Under the pieces are notes generated by a model. That model was given only the letters and a program-made list of their open reading frames with translations. It ran no database searches and was not told the origin of the DNA. A stretch of DNA of 25,015 bases. Origin: CAZSNT01 sp964607765. GTDB taxonomy: Bacteria; Verrucomicrobiota; Lentisphaeria; Oligosphaerales; JABHEG01. Location: NCBI GenBank assembly GCA_964607765.1, contig CAZSNT010000148.1, forward strand, positions 1 through 25,015. Direction: 5' to 3'. Each line of letters opens with the position of its first letter. Within the stretch, counting starts at the first letter, position 1. This document shows, piece after piece, positions 8,116 through 15,499 of this stretch. The translations under genes and the position numbers were made by a program.

Positions 8116-8129
8116 GGTTCGTTTGTCTC
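8066..8129. repeat. 64-bp direct repeat, copy 2 (at the genuine sulfatase-fucosidase junction)
   Basis: This is the copy in its natural context, with the full sulfatase gene on one side. Fucosidase similarity continues past the 64-bp match to about 8038, so the originally duplicated segment may have been about 92 bp, with the partner copy losing the extra part. Confidence 0.9.
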
Positions 8130-9560
8130 GTAGGTAGCCCAGAACGGCTGGCCGTGTTTGGCGCGGGTATCGTGCAGTTCCTCGCGCCAGCGTGCGAGCT
8201 CGCGACGCAGGTCGGCCAAGCGGCTCGCCTGCTCGGGCGCACCCGCCAGGTTGTTCATCTCGTGGGGATCCGCCTTCAGGTCGAACAGCTGTGTGTTCCG
8301 TTTGCCGTTGACGCAATACTCGATCAGTTTCCAGTCGTCTTTGCGGACCCCGCGCTGCCAGTGGCGGTAGGCGAAGTGCAGGACGTCGCGGTGTCGGTCC
8401 GTCTCTCCCCGGATCACGGGCAGCAGGCTGCGCCCTTCCACGGTCGCGGGGATCTCCTGGCCCGTCATCTCGCAGAGGGTCGGGAAGATATCGAGCAGGT
8501 AGCACAGGGCATCGGTCCGCTTGCCGGCGGGGATACCGGGCCCGGCGAAGATCAGCGGCACACGGACGCTGTGGTCGTACAGGTTCTGTTTGCCCATCAG
8601 CCCGTGCTGGCCGACCGCGAGGCCGTTATCCCCGGCGAAGATGATGATGGTGTTGTCAGCCTGACCGCTGGCCTCGAGCGCGTCGAGGACGCGGCCGACC
8701 TGTTCATCAACGTGATGGATGATGGCGTAGTAGTCGGCCACGTGCTGACGGATCGAGTCGGGGCGCCGCGGGAACTCGGCGAGTATCTCGTCCCGGCACG
8801 TGTCGCGATCGCCGGTGTCGAACGGATGCCGCGGCCGGAAGTTCGGGGGCAGGCTGACGGTGTTCAGGTTGTATCTCTGCCGCAGTCGGGCCGGGTACTG
8901 ACGCGGATCATGGGGCGCGATGTGGGCCAGGTACATGAAGAACGGCTTCCCGGCGCGCCCTTCGTCGCTGGCGGCGTGGTTGCTGATGAACTCGATGGCC
9001 GCGTCGCTGAATACCTCGGCGGAGTGGCGACCGTTCTCCTTGACCTGCTCGAACGGCGCCTGGAAGGGCTCGATGGTCGGCTCGTTGTAGCCGCCGTTGC
9101 GGTCGTACACACCGTCCGGGTCGTAGTCGTGTACGGGGATGTGCCAGTGGCCGTTGCACGCTTCGTACCAGCCCTTGTCCCTCTTGAACCCGAAGATCTT
9201 CGCGCCGGTCGAGAAGCACCTTGTGTGGGACGCCCGATCCTGGTGCCACTTGCCATGGTGTGAGGTGACGTAGTCGTTGGCGCGGAACAGCTCCGGCATA
9301 GCCGTGTGCTCGGGCGGGATGACTTGCCCCTCCTCCTGAAGCGAAAACAGCGTACGCCCGGTCATGAGCATAGCCCGGCTCGGCATACAGATAGCGCCTG
9401 ATGTGCCGCCCATGATGTGGGCATGCGTGAATGTCGTGCCCCGCGCCACGAGCCGGTCAAGATTCGGTGTCTCGATCTCACTGTTGCCGAGGGCATGGAT
9501 GGTGCTGAAACGTTGGTCGTCGGTGAAGATGAACAGGATGTTGGGATGCTTGCTTGTCAT
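8112..9560 (-). CDS. Type I sulfatase (arylsulfatase/choline-sulfatase-like)
   Basis: A 482-aa sulfate-ester hydrolase. The metal-binding Asp pair is in FIFTDDQ (residues 14-15), and the formylglycine signature is CMPSR with Cys58, a Cys-type site that needs oxidation by a formylglycine-generating enzyme or anSME encoded elsewhere. A later metal site is in FAGDNGLAVGQHG. The ATG at 9560 was chosen because AAGGA lies about 8 nt upstream and the sulfatase domain begins six residues in. There is no clear signal peptide, unlike the two full-length exported sulfatases in this window, so it may be cytoplasmic or the true start may differ. It heads the operon sulfatase, fucosidase (broken), SDR, lipoprotein, GH50. 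The exact substrate cannot be read from sequence, though the linked fucosidase suggests a sulfated fucan or fucosylated glycan. Confidence 0.9.
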   Translation of the reverse strand: MTSKHPNILFIFTDDQRFSTIHALGNSEIETPNLDRLVARGTTFTHAHIMGGTSGAICMPSRAMLMTGRTLFSLQEEGQVIPPEHTAMPELFRANDYVTSHHGKWHQDRASHTRCFSTGAKIFGFKRDKGWYEACNGHWHIPVHDYDPDGVYDRNGGYNEPTIEPFQAPFEQVKENGRHSAEVFSDAAIEFISNHAASDEGRAGKPFFMYLAHIAPHDPRQYPARLRQRYNLNTVSLPPNFRPRHPFDTGDRDTCRDEILAEFPRRPDSIRQHVADYYAIIHHVDEQVGRVLDALEASGQADNTIIIFAGDNGLAVGQHGLMGKQNLYDHSVRVPLIFAGPGIPAGKRTDALCYLLDIFPTLCEMTGQEIPATVEGRSLLPVIRGETDRHRDVLHFAYRHWQRGVRKDDWKLIEYCVNGKRNTQLFDLKADPHEMNNLAGAPEQASRLADLRRELARWREELHDTRAKHGQPFWATYETNEP

Positions 9561-9685
9561 GGGACGATTCCTTTTCGCTGTTCCGAGAGCACTCAAGAGC
9601 CGACGTTGCGCGGAGTCCGCAATGGGACGCCCCTCAAGAGCGTTAGGCGGTCCAGCCATTGCTGCACAGAGATCGGCCGGCATGC

Positions 9686-10732
9686 CTATGTCGTCTCCTC
9701 GTCAGTCAGATCACGGGAAAGCTCTTCCTCCAACTCCTCGATGGAGGGGAGGCAGGTGTCGAGGGGCTCAGGCAGGGCACGCACGAGTTGGAATTCGGCT
9801 ACGCCGATCGGCTTCTCGATGCCGGACAGTGCGTACTCCGCAACAAGTCGGTTCCTGGTCTTGCAGAGCAACAGTCCGATCGTGGCATTGTCGTCCGGCG
9901 CTTTGATCTGGGCATCGACGGTATTGAGATAGAAGTTGAGTTGTCCGGCGTGCTCAGGCTTGAACGATTGGGCTTTGAGCTCGACCACCACATAGCACTT
10001 GAGCCGTGTATGGTAGAAGAGCAGGTCCAAGAAGAACTCGTCTCCGGCGACCTCCATGCGAACCTGCCGGCCCACGAAGGCGAACCCCGCCCCGAGTTCC
10101 AGCAGGAAACGCGTGATGTGCCGCATCAGGGCATTCTCGATGTCCCTCTCATGCGCTTCATCACCGAGGCCCAAGAAGTCGAAGTGATAGGGGTCTTTGA
10201 GAACCTGCTGGGCGAGGCCGGCACCAGGCTGCGGAAGGCGGCGATCGAAGTTGGTGACCGCAGTGCCCTGGCGGAGGTGGCGCCGGTTCCGTATCTGGAC
10301 CGTAAGAGTGTCCCGGGACCACGACTGGCGGACCACTTCGCGGGCATACCACTCCCGGGCAGCGGGGTCCGACAGCTTCGTCAGGATGGTGACAGTGTGA
10401 AACCAGGGCAATTGTGCAGCAGACTGCTGCCCGATTCGGCAATGCGGGCACTCACGGGCGAAGAGCGCCATGTATTTCAGGTTCCGCGAGGAGAAGCCCT
10501 TCATGCCCGGGAAGGCCTCGCGCAGGTCGGTGGAGAGACGGTCGATGACCTTGGCTCCCCAACCTTCGCGTTCCTGCCGTTCGAGAATGTCCCGACCGAG
10601 GTCGTGGTACAACTGAATCTGTTCCCGGTTGGCGGATAGCAGGGCGCGCTGGCGTGCGCCAGCGATTCGCTGCTTGACATCCGCAAGCCAATCAGCGTAG
10701 TCCACTGGCAGAACGAGAGCTGCTTTGCTCAT
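9686..10732 (-). CDS. DUF1016/YhcG-type PD-(D/E)XK nuclease-like protein
   Basis: A 348-aa cytoplasmic protein. The N-terminal helical DUF1016 domain (~10-155) includes the family-typical YHDLGRDILERQ and GFSSRNLKYM segments. The C-terminal nuclease fold (~175-330) shows RDIENAL near residue 197, Asp236 in FFLDLLFYH, then Glu251 and Lys253 in VVVELKA, matching the D...ExK active-site pattern. ATG 10732 is preferred over an upstream in-frame start because GGGGGAAG lies 4 nt before it. Family members occur in defence islands and beside restriction-modification genes; their substrate is unsettled. Here it stands 125 bp before a sulfatase operon without any visible partner methylase or restriction gene, so it looks like an isolated accessory gene. 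Confidence 0.88.
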   Translation of the reverse strand: MSKAALVLPVDYADWLADVKQRIAGARQRALLSANREQIQLYHDLGRDILERQEREGWGAKVIDRLSTDLREAFPGMKGFSSRNLKYMALFARECPHCRIGQQSAAQLPWFHTVTILTKLSDPAAREWYAREVVRQSWSRDTLTVQIRNRRHLRQGTAVTNFDRRLPQPGAGLAQQVLKDPYHFDFLGLGDEAHERDIENALMRHITRFLLELGAGFAFVGRQVRMEVAGDEFFLDLLFYHTRLKCYVVVELKAQSFKPEHAGQLNFYLNTVDAQIKAPDDNATIGLLLCKTRNRLVAEYALSGIEKPIGVAEFQLVRALPEPLDTCLPSIEELEEELSRDLTDEETT

Positions 10733-10895
10733 GCATCTTCCCCCGAAGTCGAAAGCCCAGTCACCAAGCCAAGATCCTCGTTCTGGGCGGCCGGCGTCTG
10801 TTCCTCGGATGACCGCACGGCGCCACGTCTCCTCAAGATGCCCTTCGTGGCCCACCTGTCGGACCTCCGTTCAACGTCTGCCATACAATGGTGGA

Positions 10896-11168
10896 CTAAC
10901 CCCCTTCTTCCAGCCGCTGTTGGCCGCGTGTGGACCATGGTCTGGTTCCTTTTCGCTTGTCCATCAGAGCCGATTCCGGCAAATGCCGCAGTTCGGCCGG
11001 CTCCATAGGGCCGCCGGATACAGATTCGTGGCTGAACAGGATCCGATCAATATCGAAACGTCCTGAGCGCCCGGACACGGTGAACGTGTAAGTCTCGCCC
11101 TTCTTGAACTCGTCCACCATACTCGTCGTCGTACTCGTCAACCGATTAGCAAGTCCCATGTTCTCCAT
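10896..11168 (-). pseudogene. Orphan C-terminal fragment of an exported beta-sandwich (carbohydrate-binding-like) protein
   Basis: A 90-codon frame with GAGAGG about 5 nt before its ATG. Residues ~15-50 (EFKKGETYTFTVSGRSGRFD and then IDRILF) resemble the last strands of galactose-binding or jelly-roll domains that end many planctomycetal hydrolases (the G-x-x-Y-T-(L/F)-x-(V/I)-SGRS...(I/D)DRI pattern). The rest is low in recognisable content. The 5' part of any parent gene is missing. It follows the deleted GH50-like gene by 26 bp. It may be a remnant or a spurious frame. Downstream, an ATG at 10938 with a leader AGCGAAAAGGAAYC like that of the 9560 sulfatase opens a 69-codon frame I do not recognise. 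Confidence 0.4.
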
Positions 11169-11194
11169 AAGGACCTCTCACATTACCCTCGCCG

Positions 11195-12897
11195 TCACTG
11201 TCGCTGTTCCTGCATCCCGATCGCATCTGAGGAAGCCATCCGCATCGGGTACATTCGACTGTGGAAATATCTGGCGGCGTTGACCATGTCGGCATATGGC
11301 TCATCGACGCAACTGACGAAGCCGCTGTTGTTGTTCTCGCCATCCCAAGCTCGCCCGAGATAGGGCTGATCGGCGTAGCGGAACCAGTGCGCGCCCACGC
11401 ACCATGCGCTCTTGGCGGCGACTTCCATGTAGTTGACGTAGGCGGCGGCGCGCTCGGCCTGGTTTCGACATGCCCTTCTCTTGTTGGAGTGCGACAGGCC
11501 GCTGCCGTTCCCTGACGAGAACTGAAACTCGCCGATCAGGACCGGGAAGTCGTACTTCCTGGCGTACTCGTCGGACCGTCGCACGTCGGGAGTTGCCTCG
11601 TAGATGTTGAAAGAGACCACATCACAATGCTCTGCCGCGGCCCGCACAATCGCCTCGGAATAGACATTGAAGCGGGAGCCCAGATACAGGACGCCCGGCA
11701 GCAGTCGGCGAATCGTCTCCGCCGTCACGCGGTAGTAGGTGTCCGCGATCCAGAAATCATATTCGTCCAGCAGTACCCGGGCCTTCTTCTGTTGCGTCTG
11801 GTCGAGTACCAGTCGCCTATGGTGGTGAAGCCCCAGGACAGACTCCGCCTGGTAGCCGTGTCGGCAAAGACGTCGCTGCCTGCCTGGCCGTATCGGCGTT
11901 CCCGGTTCAGGCGATGGAAGTCAAACGCCCCGCCACGATGGCTCTTGCGGTACTTGCTCGCGGGATCGTCGTTCTTGGGCAGCCACTGGAAATACTCCTC
12001 ACGACCATGGGTGATGGTGGTGTCCTGCTCCCGGAGACTGTCCAACCCCGTGGAGAGGAAGAGCAGGCCTTCCGGATCCACGAACCACCACTTGCCTCTG
12101 TGTTTTCGCACCGAGAAACGCCCGTTGGACTCCAGCCGGGGACCATCTTTCCAGCCGCCGTACGTGCCGTGGGTTGGTATCTTCGGGTTCCGCCTGAGGT
12201 CCAGTTCCTCCCGCTCACGGAACTGCCGCAGCTCGGTCTCACTGTGGACTTTGCCGGGCCACTCGCCCCCGATTCTCTGCCCAAACCGGTCAACCAGCGG
12301 GCGCGGGGAGCGGTCGATGGAAACGAGCCGAACACTGTGAAACGTGATCTGCGCCGGCTGCTCCGGCTTGGTGAAAGAGAAGCGCGCATACTCGACTGTT
12401 GCGATATCCGTATCCTGTTGATACATGGTCGGGGACATCTCGATGGTCTCTTGAGGAAGATCCAGGATGGTCGGCTGTGCCTGCATTCCGTAGACCTCGC
12501 CGCCAACGGTCTTGTTGAGCGGGAAAGCAAAGGCCAGGCGGATTCCCGGCTTCAGTTGCACCATTCCTCTGGTCGCGCCAGTTCGGGATGCGATTCGGGC
12601 ATTCATTTTCTGGTCGCTCCCCTCCGTGAGAGTGAGCTCCACCGCAAGATGCGTGTACGTCGACCAGTCGCTGCCGCATGCCCACATCTTCGCCGGGAAG
12701 GTCAGTCCCGACCACCGTTCTGATGCCGGAAAGTGCGTGCGCAGGCCGGTTGCGTCGGATCCTGTGACTCTGGCCTCGCCTTCCAGCATCTCGATGATGG
12801 CTGGACTCGACAGATCAAGCTGCTCGGCGACGAGACTGGTCGCCATGAGCATTGCCAGGGCGAGCACTGTGACTGTGATGTGGCGTGTTGTTGTCAT
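11195..12897 (-). pseudogene. GH50/agarase-like hydrolase with internal deletion and frameshift
   Basis: Homologous to the intact protein at 202-2361 along its whole length. The N-terminal part (ATG 12897 to about 11813) has a signal peptide, the beta-sandwich domain and the barrel start up to GFTTIGDW. At 11809-11812 the sequence jumps, with a +1 change of frame, to LVLDQTQQKKARVLLDEYD, which corresponds to a point about 143 residues later in the intact paralogue. The missing block contains the acid/base motif (NE in FVENEINW). The nucleophile motif LIGEFQF survives in the second frame, which closes at 11195. The upstream frame runs into a stop at 11725. The join falls in CCAG shared by both sides, consistent with a microhomology deletion or an assembly collapse. 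As written it cannot give an active enzyme. The upstream region carries phased repeat R2. Confidence 0.82.
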
Positions 12898-12913
12898 GTT
12901 GGGCTCTTGTGTG

Positions 12914-13008
12914 GGCGACTCCTGTCGGTCCCCATCGGTTCCTCTCGATACCCCTCGGCCGGCCGACAGGAACCGACGGGAGTCGATAGGCATCGGAAGG
13001 TCTCGACT
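12914..13008. repeat. 10-bp phased palindromic repeat (copy R2), upstream of the GH50-like pseudogene
   Basis: The left arm has units TCGGTCCCCA, TCGGTTCCTC and TCGATACCCC. The right arm has units of the type CGACAGGAAC, CGACGGGAGT and CGATAGGCAT, with the centre at GGCC-GGCC near 12957-12964. Every unit is 10 bp, and the arms can pair imperfectly into a long hairpin. The element ends 17 bp upstream of the ATG at 12897. Confidence 0.75.
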
Positions 13009-13097
13009 GCTCCTCGTCCATGGTGAGTCGGCGGCCTCAATCTTCATGGAGTGAACCGAGCCGACAACAGTGGCCAAAGCAGTATCCGCAGTCCTGC

Positions 13098-13296
13098 TGG
13101 TGGGGCCAGCCCCAAACCCCGCCGGGGAAGATGATCCTCCCCGGACCCCACCATCAGAGGTTCGCATACGGAGGGCCGGGTGCGACCCGCCCTTCGCATG
13201 CGAACCCGTTTGCCGCCGCTCGCGCGGAACTCGACACAGCGGCCGGAATCGACCGGTGCTCGGGGTGTATTGGCACAACGCCCTGCGGCGCAGGGC
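13098..13296. other. Highly foldable intergenic segment (candidate structured RNA or mobile-element remnant)
   Basis: Three independent stems are visible. First, TGGTGGGG (13098-13105) pairs with CCCCACCA (13146-13153) and encloses CCGGGGA (13122-13128) with TCCCCGG (13138-13144). Second, GGTTCGCAT (13159-13167) pairs with ATGCGAACC (13198-13206) and encloses further GC pairing around GGGTGCGACCC. Third, GCCCTGC (13280-13286) pairs with GCAGGGC (13290-13296). No reading frame here looks like a protein. The strand is undetermined. Confidence 0.5.
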
Positions 13297-13338
13297 ACCA
13301 AGTCCGAAGAGCTGACACGCATGATTGCAGACTCCTAT

Positions 13339-13356
13339 GTTTCCCTTTCGGGAAAC
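13339..13356. repeat. Short perfect hairpin
   Basis: GTTTCCC (13339-13345) and GGGAAAC (13350-13356) form a 7-bp stem around TTTC. It is just beyond the long inverted repeat and may be part of the same extragenic element. Confidence 0.5.
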
Positions 13357-13380
13357 TGTCTTGACCGATCACTGGTCACT

Positions 13381-13524
13381 CAATGTCGTTGAGTTAAGGA
13401 GTTGGTCGCCATCCCGGAAGATTAGGGTGAAAGATGAGGGCAAAAGATGAGGGTCGGAACACCTTGATCTTTCGCCTTTATCTTTCGCCCTAATCTCCAA
13501 CGGCCGCTTAATTCAATGACATTG
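13381..13524. repeat. Long imperfect inverted repeat after the sulfatase gene
   Basis: Two matched blocks make up each arm. 13381-13398 pairs with 13507-13524 (16 of 18 positions). 13419-13448 pairs with 13467-13496 (26 of 30). The apex is 18 nt. The inner block consists of GAAAGAT-type direct repeats 13 bp apart. It begins about 20 bp after the stop of the sulfatase at 13544 and could end transcription by its hairpin, but there is no U-tract; it could equally be a MITE-like element. Confidence 0.75.
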
Positions 13525-13543
13525 ACTGGTCACTACTTCTCAC

Positions 13544-15391
13544 TCAGGTCTCCGGGACGATCTCAGGCGGAATGTCGAGTTTCCGGTCGTGGGCCCCGGC
13601 GGCAAACGTGCTGACCACGTGATCCTCGACGCCGAATTTCCAGTTGCACTCGACGCGACCGTCTCCGAGCGTAACTCTCCCGAGCTTGTTTCGGAACCAG
13701 TCGGTCAGCTTCACGTAGCGCGGGTCATCGGCGACGTTGTTCTGCTCCATGGGATCGTTGCGCAGGTCGAACAGTGTCATCTCGACCTTGTCTCTTGGCC
13801 CGTTGAGCGCCCACTGGAGGCCCTCGCCGGGCTTGTGTCCCCAGCTGTCTCCCGGCTTCCCGTTCTTCTCGCGGTTGCGCATGGAGAAGGCGAAGTCATC
13901 ACAACGCAGGTAGCAGCGCGGGCCGATGACGTGGTTCATCTCGCCGATCACGTACTCGCGCGTTGTGTTCCCTGAGCGGACTTCGTCCATCGGGATGCCG
14001 TCCAGATGCGCGTACTTCCCGTCGTTCAGGTCGGCGCCGCTCTCCTTGATGATCGTCGGGGCAAAGTCGACAAACTCCACCCAGTCACGGCACACCTGCC
14101 CGGCCGGCCAGCGCTGCTTGTCTGACGAGACCGCGATGACCGCGCAGTGGTTGGACATGTCGTAGGGCGCGAACTTGGAGGTCCCGCCCTGTTCGCCCAG
14201 ATGCCATCCGTGGTCACCGATTACGTAGAGAATCAGCCAATCGCGGCCCTGTTTTCTGCTGTATTCCTTGAAGGCTTTGGCGGAGCGCCCGACCAGCTTG
14301 TCGCCCATGGCGCAGAAGGCGTAGTAGTCGCGGATCGTCTGCCGCTTGTCCTTCTCTTCCATGTCGGCAAAGTTGGTTTTCTCGAACCAGAGCTGCATCT
14401 GCGGTGGGAGCTTCTCCAGTTCCTTCTTGCCGAACTCAGGAATGCGGTAGGGCGTCTCCTTCTCCTCTGCCATGAAGATGTCCCGGAACTCCTTCGACGG
14501 AAGTGTCGGCGTATGCGGGAAGTGGAATCCCAGGTGGATGAACAACGGCTTGTCGCCGGCCGGGCCCTGCAACGAGGGCCCGTAAGGGCTCTTGTAGGCT
14601 TTGCCGCGACATGCCAGGAACGTCTCCAGGGACTGGACGATGTGTCCGTCCATGGTCGTCATGGTGTCCGACGGGCTCACGCCGCCGATGATCAGGGTCG
14701 GAATGGCGCGTTTGTAGGCGTAGAGCAGGTCCAGCCTCTCCTCGACTTGCCGTTTGCGGGCGGCGTCAGCGGCTGACATGTCGCCTTTGGCCGGTGCGTA
14801 GACGTCCATAACGCCATCAGGGAAACGCCAGCGAGCGCCGCTCCCGGCCTTCTTGCCCTCGGCCCACTTACTGTACTTGCTCCAGTCGGCCAGGCCGCTG
14901 TCGACAATGTCTCTCATGCGGATCTCTTGCTGATAGAAGTCGAGTCTGTCGTACTTGCGTTTGCTGTGCTTGAAGACGTAGTAGCCGGTCTTCCCGAACG
15001 AAGCGGTTGAGTAGCCCAGATCCGCCATCATCTCCGGCAGGAACGGCTTTGCGGACGGGGTGTTGCGGTGCGAGGTCTCGAAGCCATAGTGTCCGGAGCG
15101 GTGCGGGTACATGCCATAGTGCATAGACGTTCGGCTGGGTGCACACCCCGGGGAGTTGCAGTAGGCGCGGGTGAAGAGTACGCCTTCCGCGGCGAGCTTG
15201 TCGGCCTCCGGAGACATTACATAACCGAGAGGACTGTTGTCCTTCCCGGTCACGGCCCGATTGTAGGCCTGGATCGAGTCCGCCCGGTGATCATCCGTGA
15301 TGATCCACAGGATATTCGGCGGTTCGGCATAGGCGCTTCCGCACAGCACGGCAAACAGCAGCAGTTTGCAGGGGGTTGCCAGGCTCTTCAT
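13544..15391 (-). CDS. Exported type I sulfatase
   Basis: A 615-aa sulfate-ester hydrolase with a signal peptide (residues 1-22, ending AYA). The metal site is TDDHRADS (Asp33, Asp34). The formylglycine motif is CAPSR with Cys83, and the second metal motif is GDHGWHLGEQGG. The ATG at 15391 is chosen over a start 26 codons upstream because AGGAGA lies about 8 nt before it and the signal peptide follows. Length is at the upper end for the family, with extra segments in the middle (~190-300). It comes 108 bp after the GH43-like gene, with phased repeat R3 between, so it may be separately controlled. It probably acts in the periplasm on a sulfated polysaccharide with the neighbouring hydrolases. 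Confidence 0.92.
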   Translation of the reverse strand: MKSLATPCKLLLFAVLCGSAYAEPPNILWIITDDHRADSIQAYNRAVTGKDNSPLGYVMSPEADKLAAEGVLFTRAYCNSPGCAPSRTSMHYGMYPHRSGHYGFETSHRNTPSAKPFLPEMMADLGYSTASFGKTGYYVFKHSKRKYDRLDFYQQEIRMRDIVDSGLADWSKYSKWAEGKKAGSGARWRFPDGVMDVYAPAKGDMSAADAARKRQVEERLDLLYAYKRAIPTLIIGGVSPSDTMTTMDGHIVQSLETFLACRGKAYKSPYGPSLQGPAGDKPLFIHLGFHFPHTPTLPSKEFRDIFMAEEKETPYRIPEFGKKELEKLPPQMQLWFEKTNFADMEEKDKRQTIRDYYAFCAMGDKLVGRSAKAFKEYSRKQGRDWLILYVIGDHGWHLGEQGGTSKFAPYDMSNHCAVIAVSSDKQRWPAGQVCRDWVEFVDFAPTIIKESGADLNDGKYAHLDGIPMDEVRSGNTTREYVIGEMNHVIGPRCYLRCDDFAFSMRNREKNGKPGDSWGHKPGEGLQWALNGPRDKVEMTLFDLRNDPMEQNNVADDPRYVKLTDWFRNKLGRVTLGDGRVECNWKFGVEDHVVSTFAAGAHDRKLDIPPEIVPET

Positions 15392-15426
15392 GGTCTTTCT
15401 CTCCTTGGCCTTTCCTGTGCGGCCTC

Positions 15427-15482
15427 GTTCTCTCGAATCCCGTCGATGCCTGTCGTTTCCTATCGACACCCGTCGGGTGGCC
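15427..15482. repeat. 10-bp phased repeat, single arm (copy R3), upstream of the sulfatase
   Basis: Consecutive units TCGAATCCCG, TCGATGCCTG, TCGTTTCCTA, TCGACACCCG and TCGGGTGGCC place TCG exactly every 10 bp. No full right arm is seen. It lies 36 bp upstream of the sulfatase ATG at 15391, just before the ribosome-binding site. Confidence 0.75.
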
Positions 15483-15499
15483 TTCGCCGGGACATCACA

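Noticed and set aside
8094..9263. 389-codon + strand frame
   Set aside because: Shadow of the sulfatase with CMPSR and metal motifs on the minus strand.
10729..10938. 69-codon minus-strand ORF with a good ribosome-binding site
   Set aside because: No recognisable protein content and it overlaps the start of the DUF1016 gene; the leader probably belongs to a lost gene.
13159..13206. Group II intron domain V
   Set aside because: The stem is strong, but the catalytic AGC triad and the bulge pattern of domain V are not recognisable, and no intron reverse transcriptase is present.
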